Shown piece after piece: positions 24,305 to 33,157 of a stretch of 64,000 bases of DNA (positions are counted from its first letter, which is position 1; the number at the start of each line of letters is the position of its first letter). Source of the DNA: Ketobacter sp963922875 (GTDB taxonomy: Bacteria; Pseudomonadota; Gammaproteobacteria; Pseudomonadales; Ketobacteraceae); NCBI GenBank assembly GCA_963922875.1, contig CAWUJH010000004.1:124001-188000 (forward strand), in the 5' to 3' direction. The translations under genes were made by a program, and so were the position numbers. The notes beneath the pieces were generated by a model. It saw only the letters and a list, made by a program, of their open reading frames with translations, did no database searches and had not been told where the DNA came from.

Positions 24305-25612
24305 TTGAAACCGGTAAATATAGGTATCATCGGGCTGGGGACCGTGGGTAGTGGTACATTCAACGTACTACAGCGTAACGCTGAGGATATAGCTCGCCGC
24401 GCTGGCCGGGATATAGTTGTCACTCACGTCGCGGCCCGTCGAGATCGGCCGGATGTGGACACTTCCGGGGTTAAGGTTTCCAGAGATATTTTTGCGGTGG
24501 TTAACGACCCCGACGTCGATATTATTGTAGAGCTCATTGGTGGCACCACCGTTGCCTTTGATCTAGTGTTAACAGCCATCGCCAATGGCAAGCATGTTGT
24601 CACGGCCAATAAGGCGTTAATTGCCGAGCGTGGCAATGAGATATTTGCGGCAGCACAGAAAGCGGGAGTGAATGTTGCTTTCGAAGCGGGTGTGGCGGGT
24701 GGTATTCCTATTATAAAAGCCATTCGCGAAGGGTTGTCAGGCAATCGGATTGAATGGGTGGCGGGTATTATCAACGGTACTGGAAACTATATTCTCACGG
24801 ATATGGCCGAAGCAGGTCGGGAGTTTTCAGACGTATTGAAGGAAGCCCAGGCTTTGGGTTATGCCGAAGCGGATCCAACCTTTGATGTGGAAGGTATTGA
24901 TGCTGCTCATAAGTTGACTATTTTGAGTTCAATCGCATTTGGTATTCCACTGCAATTTGATAAAGTCTATACCGAGGGAATTTCCAAGATTACCCGCGAA
25001 GATTTGATTTATGCTGATGAGTTAGGCTATCGAATTAAACACTTAGGCATTACTCGAAAAACTGAAAGTGGCGTTGAATTAAGAGTGCATCCCACGCTGA
25101 TTCCAGAGAGCCGATTGTTGGCCAATGTTAACGGTGTAATGAACGCCGTAATGGTGCAGAGTGATGCTGTTGGACCGACTCTGTATTATGGCCCTGGGGC
25201 TGGTTCTGAGCCCACGGCATCTGCGGTGGTGGCTGATGTGATAGATCTGGCCCGTGCATTGACCACGGATCCCAATAATCGTGTGCCACATTTGGCGTTT
25301 CAGTCTGATACGTTAACGGACACGCCCATTTTGCCCATTAACGAGGTGGAAACCGGTTACTACTTGCGGATGCATGTGAAAGATCAACCCGGTGTCCTAG
25401 CCAAGATTGCTTCAGCATTGAGCGAAGCTGATATAAACATCGAAGCGATCATTCAAAAGGATCAGGCCGATGAAAGTAGCCCGGTGCCATTGATTATGTT
25501 GGCACGAAAAGTCGTTGAGTCGAAGATGGACAGCGCTTTAGACGCTATTCGCGCGCTGGATGTTCTGACAGACGATATAGTTAGAATTCGAGTAGAAACC
25601 CTAGATAGTTAA
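24305..25612 (+). CDS. hom: homoserine dehydrogenase
   Basis: Reduces aspartate semialdehyde to homoserine, the branch point to threonine and methionine. The 435-aa product has the NAD(P) fold GLGTVGSGTF at residues 10-19, the catalytic domain (about 130-320, GVAGGIPIIKAIREGLSGN, GIINGTGNYI, EADPTFDVEGIDAAHKL) and a C-terminal ACT domain (about 350-430) for feedback by threonine. TTG is the start: GAGGTG lies 6 bases upstream and the N-terminus matches the family. thrC follows 41 bp downstream. Confidence 0.96.
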   Translation: MKPVNIGIIGLGTVGSGTFNVLQRNAEDIARRAGRDIVVTHVAARRDRPDVDTSGVKVSRDIFAVVNDPDVDIIVELIGGTTVAFDLVLTAIANGKHVVTANKALIAERGNEIFAAAQKAGVNVAFEAGVAGGIPIIKAIREGLSGNRIEWVAGIINGTGNYILTDMAEAGREFSDVLKEAQALGYAEADPTFDVEGIDAAHKLTILSSIAFGIPLQFDKVYTEGISKITREDLIYADELGYRIKHLGITRKTESGVELRVHPTLIPESRLLANVNGVMNAVMVQSDAVGPTLYYGPGAGSEPTASAVVADVIDLARALTTDPNNRVPHLAFQSDTLTDTPILPINEVETGYYLRMHVKDQPGVLAKIASALSEADINIEAIIQKDQADESSPVPLIMLARKVVESKMDSALDAIRALDVLTDDIVRIRVETLDS

Positions 25613-25629
25613 TACCTAGACAGTTAATA
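25600..25629 (+). repeat. tandem 15-bp duplication across the hom stop codon
   Basis: CCTAGATAGTTAATA (25600-25614) is followed at once by CCTAGACAGTTAATA (25615-25629), identical except one base. The first copy contains the last hom codons and its TAA; the second repeats them in the spacer before thrC. Confidence 0.75.
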
Positions 25630-25653
25630 AAAGATAACGTTGGAAGTAACACC

Positions 25654-26730
25654 ATGCCAAGTAAACGATATACCGGACTTATTGAAAATTACCGTGACTA
25701 TTTACCGGTAAACGACGACACCCGTTTGATCAGTTTAGGTGAAGGCAAAACACCGCTCATTCGGCTCAATAATATCCCACGCCTTATTGGCAAAGAAGTG
25801 GATATATATGTTAAGTATGAGGGTTTGAACCCCACTGGTTCCTTTAAGGACCGGGGTATGACTATGGCAGTCACCAAAGCGGTGGAAGAAGGTAGCCACG
25901 CTATAATTTGTGCGTCTACCGGCAACACCTCAGCGGCAGCGGCAGCCTATGCCGCGCGAGCCGGTATTAAAGCATTTGTGTTGATTCCCGAAGGTAAAAT
26001 TGCCATGGGGAAACTAGCTCAAGCCATGATGTATGGTGCTATCACCTTACAGATTCGTGGTAATTTTGATGAAGGTATGCAGTTGGTAAAAGAAGTGGCC
26101 AGCGAGGCACCGGTTACCATTGTTAACTCCATCAATCCATTCCGGTTGCAAGGTCAGAAAACCGCTGCGTTTGAAATTATTGAAGAGCTCGGGGCTGCGC
26201 CGGATTATCATTGCTTACCTGTAGGTAACGCCGGCAATATTACGGCCCACTGGATGGGCTATTGTGAGTTTCAGAAAGCGGGTATTGCCAATGGAACGCC
26301 GAAAATGATTGGTTACCAAGCGGCAGGAGCTGCACCTTTTATGCGCGGAGAAATGGTTAATAATCCCGAGACTATTGCCACTGCAATTCGCATCGGTCAT
26401 CCACAAAGTTGGGATAAGGCTTGGGTTGTGCAGCGTGACTCGGAAGGTTGGTTTGATGAATTGGAAGATGCTGAAATTTTGGCAACTCAGCGCATGCTAG
26501 CTCAGCATGAAGGTGTGTTCTGTGAACCTGCTTCAGCGGCGTCATTGGGCGGTGCCATCCGGGATATTAAGAGCGGTAAAATACCTGAGGGCAGCAAAAT
26601 AGTCTGTACCTTGACGGGCAATGGTTTGAAGGATCCCGATACTGCAATCGGTCAATGTAAAAATGCCATCATGACAACAATAGACGCTAATTTGGCGGCG
26701 GTTAAGGATGGTATTTTAAAGAATATGTAA
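25654..26730 (+). CDS. thrC: threonine synthase (short, Bacillus-type)
   Basis: PLP enzyme converting O-phosphohomoserine to threonine. At 358 aa it is the short type seen in Bacillus, not the 430-470-aa form of E. coli and Pseudomonas. Visible are GKTPLIRL, NPTGSFKDRGMTMAV with the PLP lysine K65, CASTGNTSAAAAAYAARAG, LPVGNAGNITAHWMG, IATAIRIGHPQSWDKA and TGNGLKDPDTAIG. GGAAG lies 8 bases before the ATG. It follows hom, completing the homoserine-to-threonine route except for the kinase thrB, which is not in the window. Confidence 0.95.
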   Translation: MPSKRYTGLIENYRDYLPVNDDTRLISLGEGKTPLIRLNNIPRLIGKEVDIYVKYEGLNPTGSFKDRGMTMAVTKAVEEGSHAIICASTGNTSAAAAAYAARAGIKAFVLIPEGKIAMGKLAQAMMYGAITLQIRGNFDEGMQLVKEVASEAPVTIVNSINPFRLQGQKTAAFEIIEELGAAPDYHCLPVGNAGNITAHWMGYCEFQKAGIANGTPKMIGYQAAGAAPFMRGEMVNNPETIATAIRIGHPQSWDKAWVVQRDSEGWFDELEDAEILATQRMLAQHEGVFCEPASAASLGGAIRDIKSGKIPEGSKIVCTLTGNGLKDPDTAIGQCKNAIMTTIDANLAAVKDGILKNM

Positions 26731-26815
26731 TTGTTTATATTGGGCCTGCACTGCAGGCTCAAATCTTTCCCTCCCATTCAAATAGAGCTGAAACACCATT
26801 GATGAATAGGTTCTA

Positions 26816-28543
26816 ATGAAAAAGATTACCCACCTCTCTTCCCATAATAAAACCCAATTTCCTGATTCTATTCATCCCGTATTGCAGCGTGTTCTGGCCC
26901 ACAGAGGATTAACTCGAGGGGAGGAGTTAGAGTTGAGTTTGAAAGGATTGATTCCTGCGCAACAATTGAAGGGTTTGGCGCAAGCATTACCCCTGCTGGC
27001 AGAGGCAATACGGAAACAAAAAAAAATACTGGTAGTGGGAGATTTCGATGCCGATGGTGCAACCAGCAGTGCATTGTCGGTGCTGGCGTTACGGCGCCTG
27101 GGGGCTCGGCATGTAGATTATCTGGTGCCTAATCGGTTCGAATTTGGTTATGGGTTAACACCAGAAATTGTGGCCGTGGCAAAGACCAAACAGCCGGATT
27201 TGATTTTCACGGTAGATAATGGAATTTCCAGCATCGAGGGGGTTGCTACTGCCCGCGCAGCCGGTATTACCGTAATTATTACCGATCATCATTTACCTGG
27301 CGCAGAGCTTCCTCTGGCCGACGCGATTATCAATCCCAATCAGGCAGGTTGTGATTTTCCCAGTAAGAATCTGGCTGGAGTTGGCGTTGCATTCTATGTG
27401 ATGACAGCGTTACGCACCTATCTAAACGAGTCTGGCTGGTTTGCAGAACAACAATGCGAGCCACCCAATATGGCAGACTATTTGGATATCGTTGCGCTCG
27501 GAACTGTGGCGGATGTGGTGCCTTTGGATAGAAACAATCGAATTCTGGTGCAGCAGGGTTTGCTTCGCATCAGGGCAGGCCGTTGTCGTCCAGGTATTCA
27601 AGCGCTTATAGAAGTGGCAAAGCGTAATATCCAGCAGTTAGTGGCCTCCGATCTTGGCTTCGCCTTAGGGCCTCGCTTGAATGCTGCCGGTCGTTTGACG
27701 GATATGTCCAAGGGGATCGAATGTTTGTTGGTGGATGATTATGCCCAGGCATTAGAGCATGCTCAATTATTGGATCAGTTGAATATTGAGCGTCGTAAAA
27801 TTGAAGGACAAATGCAATCCCAGGCCCTAGCGGCAATGGAAAAATTAAACTGGAAAGACTTCGATTCTTTACCTTGGGGTTTAAGTCTGTTTGAAAAGGA
27901 TTGGCATCAAGGGGTTATCGGTATTCTCGCCTCGCGTATCAAAGATAAATTTCATCGCCCCTGTATTGCTTTCGCAAGGGCCGATAGTGGCGAGCTTAAG
28001 GGGTCGGCTCGATCCATTTCTGGTCTGCATATTCGTGATGCGCTGGATGCTGTGGCCTCGCGACACCCAGGGCTAATTAGCAAGTTTGGTGGCCATGCCA
28101 TGGCCGCTGGGCTGAGTATTGATGCGGAGAATTTTGCTGATTTTCAAGCCGCGTTTGACGTCGAAGTGCGGCGTAAATTGAAGCCGCAGGATCTTTCTGG
28201 TGAGATTCAAAGCGATGGAGATATTGCAGAATTCAGCATCGACTTGCCTCTGGCTTTGGAGTTGCGGAATGCTGGTCCCTGGGGGCAGGGGTTTCCTGAA
28301 CCGATTTTTGATGGCGAGTTTGAGCTACTTAATCAGCGTATTGTTGGAGAAAAACATCTTAAATTAGTGTTGGGTTTACCGCAAAGTGGCCGAGTTATTG
28401 ACGCCATTGCCTTCAATGTTGATACCCAAAAATGGCCTAATCAGAAAGCGAATCGCGTCTATATGGCGTACAAACTTGATGTCAACGAATACCGGGGTGT
28501 TCGCAGTCCACAGCTTTTGGTGGAAGAAATAACACCGGTTTAA
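26816..28543 (+). CDS. recJ: single-stranded-DNA exonuclease RecJ
   Basis: 5'-3' ssDNA exonuclease used in recombination and mismatch repair. The 575-aa product is the usual RecJ length. DHH-family motifs are visible: VVGDFDADGATSSAL, FTVDNGISS, ITDHHLPG and LDIVALGTVADVVPL, followed by DHHA1 motifs SKFGGHAMAAGLSI. An OB-like region closes the chain. Only a weak AGG precedes the ATG. Convergent with the following oxygenase, 6 bp between stops. Confidence 0.96.
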   Translation: MKKITHLSSHNKTQFPDSIHPVLQRVLAHRGLTRGEELELSLKGLIPAQQLKGLAQALPLLAEAIRKQKKILVVGDFDADGATSSALSVLALRRLGARHVDYLVPNRFEFGYGLTPEIVAVAKTKQPDLIFTVDNGISSIEGVATARAAGITVIITDHHLPGAELPLADAIINPNQAGCDFPSKNLAGVGVAFYVMTALRTYLNESGWFAEQQCEPPNMADYLDIVALGTVADVVPLDRNNRILVQQGLLRIRAGRCRPGIQALIEVAKRNIQQLVASDLGFALGPRLNAAGRLTDMSKGIECLLVDDYAQALEHAQLLDQLNIERRKIEGQMQSQALAAMEKLNWKDFDSLPWGLSLFEKDWHQGVIGILASRIKDKFHRPCIAFARADSGELKGSARSISGLHIRDALDAVASRHPGLISKFGGHAMAAGLSIDAENFADFQAAFDVEVRRKLKPQDLSGEIQSDGDIAEFSIDLPLALELRNAGPWGQGFPEPIFDGEFELLNQRIVGEKHLKLVLGLPQSGRVIDAIAFNVDTQKWPNQKANRVYMAYKLDVNEYRGVRSPQLLVEEITPV

Positions 28544-28549
28544 GTCGGT

Positions 28550-29170
28550 TCAACCCTTTAGTCTTTTGAGTTTGGCGCTTAACCCATGAAAGAACTGATG
28601 CTTTTTATTGGCACTCTCACTGGTTAGAAAGTTAATCTGAATCGACTGACGTTTGCCTTCAAAAGCAGGATACCCATGCCAACAGTTGTCGGTGACTTTG
28701 AAGGCTATCAGGGTGCCGGGTCCTGGGGCCACTTCGTCTACGAAGTTTTCCATGTTTTCGCCATCGCGCAGAATTCTTAAGCGGCCGCTACTGGCATCCC
28801 ATTCCTTATTTAAGTAAATGAGGATAGTGAGCAGTTTGGTTTTGGAGTCAGTATGAATTCGACCATCCTTCTTTCTTGAAAAGCCACGTAACGTCACCAT
28901 CATGGGGTTGTCAGAGACATCCACATTGAATTTCCCTCCAATAATCGAGCGAAACTCAGCACTATCGAGGGATTGCACCAGCTGGTTAAAATTGTCTCCG
29001 CCGGTAACGTCATCAAGATTAAAGCTGCCGCCTTGGTTAATGGCGGGAAAATCATCGATTACTCCGTTCACGCGCTCAGGATCGATGGCTTGATCAAGGT
29101 AAAAGTAAGGAAAGGGTTCATCATTGGGGGAGGCTTGTTTGAGGGCCTCCAAGTTTAGTAATGTTGTCAT
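28550..29170 (-). CDS. 2-oxoglutarate/Fe(II)-dependent oxygenase, prolyl-4-hydroxylase-like
   Basis: 206-aa double-stranded beta-helix oxygenase. The iron ligands fit HTD at 105-107 and H165, and R174 is the expected 2-oxoglutarate contact (GKRQSIQIN). Sequence around them, GFSRKKDGRIHTDSKTKLLTILIYLN and WHGYPAFEGKRQ, is that of the 2OG-Fe(II) oxygenase superfamily (PF13640-like). Such bacterial proteins hydroxylate proteins, lipids or small molecules; the substrate here is unknown. No partner gene adjoins it: it sits alone between recJ and prfB on the opposite strand. Confidence 0.8.
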   Translation of the reverse strand: MTTLLNLEALKQASPNDEPFPYFYLDQAIDPERVNGVIDDFPAINQGGSFNLDDVTGGDNFNQLVQSLDSAEFRSIIGGKFNVDVSDNPMMVTLRGFSRKKDGRIHTDSKTKLLTILIYLNKEWDASSGRLRILRDGENMENFVDEVAPGPGTLIAFKVTDNCWHGYPAFEGKRQSIQINFLTSESANKKHQFFHGLSAKLKRLKG

Positions 29171-29361
29171 TTTTGCGGTAGTCCTGGATCTTTCTCTGGT
29201 GTCAGTGGCCAGAAACGGTAGTTATCGTAAATACACGAGTTTTGCAAGGATAAATATACCAGTTCTCGCGTCGGATTGCTGGTACCTGAAGGAATAGATC
29301 GCTAAAATACGCGCCCTTGCAGTAACTAAGATCTGAACAAGAGGCGACTGAGTAATAGATT

Positions 29362-30457
29362 ATGGAAATTAGCCCGATCCAAAACAAAATTAAAGATTTG
29401 AACGCTCGGGAACAAGCCCTTAGGGGGTATCTTTGACTTCGACATCCAACTGGAACGGCTGGACGAGGTAACCCGTGAGCTAGAAGACCCTCAAATTTGG
29501 GCAAATCCAGAAAAGGCCCAAGATTTGGGGCGTGAGCGAGTAGCGTTGGAAACGGTTGTCAATACCTTGCAGAAATTGAAGTCTGGCTTGCTCGATGTGC
29601 AGGAGTTGCTCGATTTAGCTGTTGAGGAAGATGATCAAGATACCGTAAATGAAGTGGAAGCGGACCTTGGCAAGCTGGAAGCAGAAGTGGAAAAACTTGA
29701 ATTCCGACGGATGTTCTCTGGCGCTATGGATGCCAATAATTGTTATCTGGATATCCAGTCAGGTTCGGGTGGTACGGAGGCTCAGGATTGGGCCAATATG
29801 TTGTTGCGGATGTTCTTGCGTTGGGGGGAACGGGCCGGGTTTAAAACAGAGTTGATCGAAGTTTCCGATGGCGAAGTGGCGGGTATCAAAAGTGCAACTA
29901 TTCATTTTCAAGGAGAATACGCGTACGGTTGGTTAAAGACTGAAACCGGCGTCCACCGTCTGGTGCGAAAGTCACCTTTCGATTCTGGAAATCGCCGTCA
30001 TACCTCATTTGCCTCGGTGTTTGTGGCGCCGGAAATTGATGACAATATTGAAATTGAAATAAACCCTGCAGATTTGCGAATTGATGTGTACCGGGCTAGT
30101 GGCGCGGGTGGTCAGCACGTAAACCGAACTGAGTCAGCGGTTAGAATAACCCACATACCTTCAGGTATAGTGACTCAGTGTCAAAATGATCGATCGCAAC
30201 ACAAAAACAAAGATCAGGCCATGAAACAGTTACGGGCAAAACTCTATGAAATGGAAATTCTGAAACAAAATGTTGAAAAGCAGGCCATGGAAGACGCTAA
30301 ATCTGATATAGGGTGGGGTAGCCAGATTCGCTCCTATGTATTGGATCAAAGCCGCATAAAAGATTTGCGTACCGGTGTGGAAAGTTCAAACCCTGCGGCG
30401 GTGCTCGATGGTGATTTAAATCCGTTTATTGAAGCCAGTTTGAAAGCTGGGCTGTAA
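29362..30457 (+). CDS. prfB: peptide chain release factor 2, with programmed +1 frameshift
   Basis: RF2 terminates at UGA and UAA. The gene begins at ATG 29362, reads 24 codons to an in-frame TGA at 29434-29436, and continues in the +1 frame from GAC 29435 to the stop at 30457, giving 364 aa. It has the stop-recognition tripeptide SPF (VRKSPFDSGNRR) and the GGQ hydrolysis motif (RASGAGGQHVNRTESAVR). A plain ORF search finds only the second part, starting late. The frame break is the normal autoregulation of RF2, not a mutation. lysS follows 13 bp later, as in E. coli. Confidence 0.97.
29422..29437 (+). promoter_or_regulatory. RF2 frameshift signal
   Basis: AGGGGG, then TAT CTT TGA C: a Shine-Dalgarno-like element three bases before the slippery CTT and the TGA codon. 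This is the conserved RF2 site; low RF2 lets the ribosome slip onto CTTT GAC. Confidence 0.95.
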
Positions 30458-30470
30458 AAGAAGGCAATTT

Positions 30471-31970
30471 ATGACTGATAAGCAAGGGAATCCACCCCCA
30501 GAGCAAGATGAAAATAAACTGATCGCTGAACGTCGCGGCAAATTAGCGGCCAAGCGAAAGCAAGGGGTCGCATTTCCCAATGGCTTTCGTCGAGAGAATT
30601 ACGCAGCGGATTTACAGGTGCAATACGGTGAATTGAGCAAGCCAGAACTTGAAGAGCGTGCGGTTTCTGTTTCTGTCGCTGGCCGGGTGTTGCGCAATCG
30701 GGGCGCTTTCATCGTTATTCAGGACATGAGTGGGCAGATCCAGCTTTATATCGATCGCAAAGGTCTTGCTCAAGACGTTTTGGATGATATTAAAACCTGG
30801 GATCTTGGCGATATTGTGGGAGCGCGAGGCTTGCTGTACAAATCCGGTAAAGGTGATTTGTATGTCAACATTGAATCCTGTGAGCACTTAGTAAAATCGC
30901 TGCGTCCCCTGCCGGATAAACACAAAGGGTTGTCAGATCAAGAATTGCGTTATCGCCAACGTTATGTGGATTTGATAGTAAACGAAGAAGTGAGAGATAC
31001 TTTTCGTATTCGATCAGCCGTGGTTGACGGGATTCGGGAGTTTTTAAAATCCCGTCAATTTATGGAAGTAGAAACCCCCATGATGCAAGTAATACCGGGT
31101 GGGGCGACGGCACGACCTTTTATTACCTACCACAATTCACTGGAAATGGACTTGTATCTCCGCATCGCTCCTGAATTGTATTTGAAACGTTTGTTGGTGG
31201 GTGGTTTCGAGCGAGTTTTTGAAATTAATCGGAATTTCCGCAACGAGGGTCTTTCCACCCGTCATAATCCAGAATTTACCATGGTGGAGTTCTATGCCGC
31301 CTATATGGACTACTTGGAATTGATGGATCTGACGGAAGCTATGTTGCGACAGATCGCGCAGAATGTATTGGGATCTACGGAAGTCCATTATCAGGGTGAA
31401 GTGTTTGATTTTGGCAAGCCGTTTGCGCGAATGACGGTGGTTGAGTCTATTCTGACTTTTAATCCAGAACTCACCCTGGCAGATTTGAGCGATATTAGTA
31501 GTGCTCGCAAGGTTTGTGAATCTCTCGGAATACCCGTCAAAGAAGGCTACGGATTGGGTAAACTGCAAATCGAAATTTTTGAAAAGACTGTAGAGCATCG
31601 CTTATTGGATCCTACGTTTATTACGCAGTACCCAGCGGAAGTTTCGCCGTTAGCAAGAAAGAATGATGACAATGACTTTGTTACTGATCGTTTCGAGTTC
31701 TTTGTGGGTGGCCGCGAAATTGCCAACGGTTTTTCAGAGTTGAATGATCCTGAAGATCAGGCCGAGCGCTTTCAGCAGCAAGCGAATGAGAAAGACGCAG
31801 GCGATGATGAAGCCATGCACTTTGATGCGGACTATATTCGAGCGTTGGAATATGGCATGCCGCCAGCAGCCGGTGAGGGTATTGGCATCGACCGCTTAGT
31901 GATGCTGTTTACTAATTCACCCTCAATCCGCGATGTGATTTTGTTTCCGCACATGAGACCTCAGGCCTAA
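30471..31970 (+). CDS. lysS: lysyl-tRNA synthetase, class II
   Basis: Charges tRNA-Lys. The 499-aa product has the OB-fold anticodon domain (about 60-150, VAGRVLRNRGAFIVIQDMSG) and the class II core: motif 1 around FLKSRQFMEVETPMM, motif 2 FEINRNFRNEGLSTRHNPEF, motif 3 GMPPAAGEGIGIDRLVMLF. AAGG lies 8 bases before the ATG. It is followed by a bidirectional terminator. Confidence 0.98.
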   Translation: MTDKQGNPPPEQDENKLIAERRGKLAAKRKQGVAFPNGFRRENYAADLQVQYGELSKPELEERAVSVSVAGRVLRNRGAFIVIQDMSGQIQLYIDRKGLAQDVLDDIKTWDLGDIVGARGLLYKSGKGDLYVNIESCEHLVKSLRPLPDKHKGLSDQELRYRQRYVDLIVNEEVRDTFRIRSAVVDGIREFLKSRQFMEVETPMMQVIPGGATARPFITYHNSLEMDLYLRIAPELYLKRLLVGGFERVFEINRNFRNEGLSTRHNPEFTMVEFYAAYMDYLELMDLTEAMLRQIAQNVLGSTEVHYQGEVFDFGKPFARMTVVESILTFNPELTLADLSDISSARKVCESLGIPVKEGYGLGKLQIEIFEKTVEHRLLDPTFITQYPAEVSPLARKNDDNDFVTDRFEFFVGGREIANGFSELNDPEDQAERFQQQANEKDAGDDEAMHFDADYIRALEYGMPPAAGEGIGIDRLVMLFTNSPSIRDVILFPHMRPQA

Positions 31971-32010
31971 ATACAAACGCACCTAAGCAATATAGTGTAA
32001 CGCACAATAG

Positions 32011-32039
32011 AAAAAGGCAGCTTAAGAGCTGCCTTTTTT
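32011..32039. terminator. bidirectional Rho-independent terminator between lysS and csp
   Basis: AAAAAGGCAGCT (32011-32022), tetraloop TAAG and AGCTGCCTTTTTT (32027-32039) form a 12-bp stem with A and T runs on both sides, so it can end both the lysS and the convergent cold-shock transcripts. Confidence 0.92.
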
Positions 32040-32065
32040 GTAGCTATCTAATAGGGGTTTAAACC

Positions 32066-32272
32066 TTAGATGGCAACGATGTTTTCGGCTTGTGGGCCTT
32101 TTTGTCCTTGGGTAACGGTAAACTGCACGCGTTGACCTTCAGCTAAGGTTTTGAAACCAGTGCCCTGGATGGCGCTGAAGTGAGCAAAAACGTCGGGGCC
32201 GTTATCCTGTTCGATGAAACCAAAACCTTTGCTTTCGTTGAACCATTTAACGGTGCCAGTAGTTGTTGACAT
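32066..32272 (-). CDS. CspA-family cold-shock protein
   Basis: 68-aa single-domain nucleic-acid chaperone. RNP1 (KGFGFIE) and RNP2 (VFAHFSAI) are intact, with TVKWFNESKGFGFI and QGPQAENIVAI. A 150-nt leader precedes it from the promoter at 32428-32455, as known for cold-inducible cspA mRNAs. AGGATAAG lies before the ATG. Cold induction is inferred from the long leader, not shown. Confidence 0.95.
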   Translation of the reverse strand: MSTTTGTVKWFNESKGFGFIEQDNGPDVFAHFSAIQGTGFKTLAEGQRVQFTVTQGQKGPQAENIVAI

Positions 32273-32340
32273 AATCTTATCCTATTGAAACATACTTTGA
32301 ACATTGCCCACAGGGGCGGCTTTAGCTGAGAAATGAAGGT

Positions 32341-32412
32341 TTACTTATGGTTAACAGGACGAGGTTCTACCGAGGGGACTTCGTAATGATCGTACATAAA
32401 TAGCAGCCACAC
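32341..32412 (-). CDS. possible 23-aa ORF in the csp leader
   Basis: GTG 32412, then an aromatic and acidic peptide (WLLFMYDHYEVPSVEP core) to TAA 32341. AAAGGAG lies 7 bases upstream, one of the best ribosome sites in the window. The promoter I find would start the RNA close to this site, so the leader would be very short and the site possibly trimmed; ATG 32397 is a fallback start. It could be a leader peptide or a small protein. Homology unknown. Confidence 0.4.
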   Translation of the reverse strand: MWLLFMYDHYEVPSVEPRPVNHK

Positions 32413-32427
32413 TTTCTAGCTCCTTTC

Positions 32428-32455
32428 AGAATATACCGATTAGGAAGAATGTCAA
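32428..32455 (-). promoter_or_regulatory. sigma-70 promoter for the cold-shock gene
   Basis: On the minus strand TTGACA (32455-32450, perfect), 16-bp spacer, TATTCT (32433-32428, 4 of 6). It predicts a start near 32421 and a leader of about 150 nt to the csp ATG. Confidence 0.6.
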
Positions 32456-32684
32456 CGACTGATTTATGGCAGATATAAGCATGGTTGGTCCATTGATTTA
32501 TTGCGGTTTTGTGAATCAAGGGGTAACCCTGTTAAACTGTGGCCATGGTGAGTATTGAATAGGCATCATTCAGGCCGGTTGTGCTAGCCAAAGCGCGCAA
32601 AAAAGCGCGTTCTCAGCGGTGTTTGATCGAGCTTTCCGAGTTTTTTCAGGCGTCATTAAACTAGATAAAATACGGGGAATTCCT
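32456..32684. other. gap upstream of the SlyD-like gene
   Basis: No gene visible. A weak promoter candidate for the downstream gene is TTGTGA (32509-32514), 18-bp spacer, TAAACT (32533-32538). A short CGCGC/GCGCG hairpin with an A-rich loop lies near 32596-32612. Confidence 0.35.
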
Positions 32685-33146
32685 ATGGAGATACAAAAAG
32701 GCCGAGTTGTCGGAATGCATTACACACTTACTAATAGTGAAGGTGAGGTTATTGATTCCTCTGAGGGTCGTGATCCACTGAAGTTTCTTCAAGGGTATGG
32801 CAACATAATCAAGGGCCTTGAAGCTGAACTTGATGGCAAGAAATTAGGTGAGCAGGTCAAGGTGGTTGTGCAGCCGGAGGACGGATACGGAGTTCGTCAT
32901 GAGCAGCTAATTCAACAAGTACCTGTGAGTGCGTTTGAAGGTGTCGATGAGCTACAAGTGGGCATGCAGTTCCAAGCCCAAACCGAGCAAGGTCCTATCC
33001 CGATTCGAGTTATCGAAATAAATGGTGAAGAAGTGACTATTGACGGTAATCATGAATTGGCAGGTCAACAACTCCATTTTGACGTTACTATTGAAACCAT
33101 TCGTGAGGCCACCGAAGAAGAGATTTCCCACGGGCACCCTCACTGA
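32685..33146 (+). CDS. FKBP-type peptidyl-prolyl isomerase, SlyD-like
   Basis: 153-aa proline isomerase and chaperone. The N-terminal FKBP half (VVGMHYTLTNSEGEVIDSS, DPLKFLQGYGNIIKGLEAELDGKKLG) encloses the SlyD-type insert-in-flap domain (about 70-125, PEDGYGVRHEQLIQQVP, NHELAGQQLHFDVTI). The tail EEEISHGHPH is short and only modestly His-rich compared with E. coli SlyD, so strong metal binding is doubtful. ATG 32685 has GGGGA 8 bases upstream; the frame extends further without homology. Confidence 0.92.
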   Translation: MEIQKGRVVGMHYTLTNSEGEVIDSSEGRDPLKFLQGYGNIIKGLEAELDGKKLGEQVKVVVQPEDGYGVRHEQLIQQVPVSAFEGVDELQVGMQFQAQTEQGPIPIRVIEINGEEVTIDGNHELAGQQLHFDVTIETIREATEEEISHGHPH

Positions 33147-33157
33147 TTGCGTTGCTT

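Noticed and set aside
26744..26758. GCCTGCA/TGCAGGC palindrome after thrC
   Set aside because: With only a minimal loop possible and no T-run it cannot be called a terminator; it may be a short palindrome by chance.
29525..30457. prfB annotated from 29525 as a complete gene
   Set aside because: This ignores the first 24 codons and the conserved frameshift; the complete gene starts at 29362.
31137..31598. 153-aa minus-strand ORF opposite lysS
   Set aside because: It lies wholly in lysS, which has full class II motifs; no ribosome site, homology or codon signal supports it.
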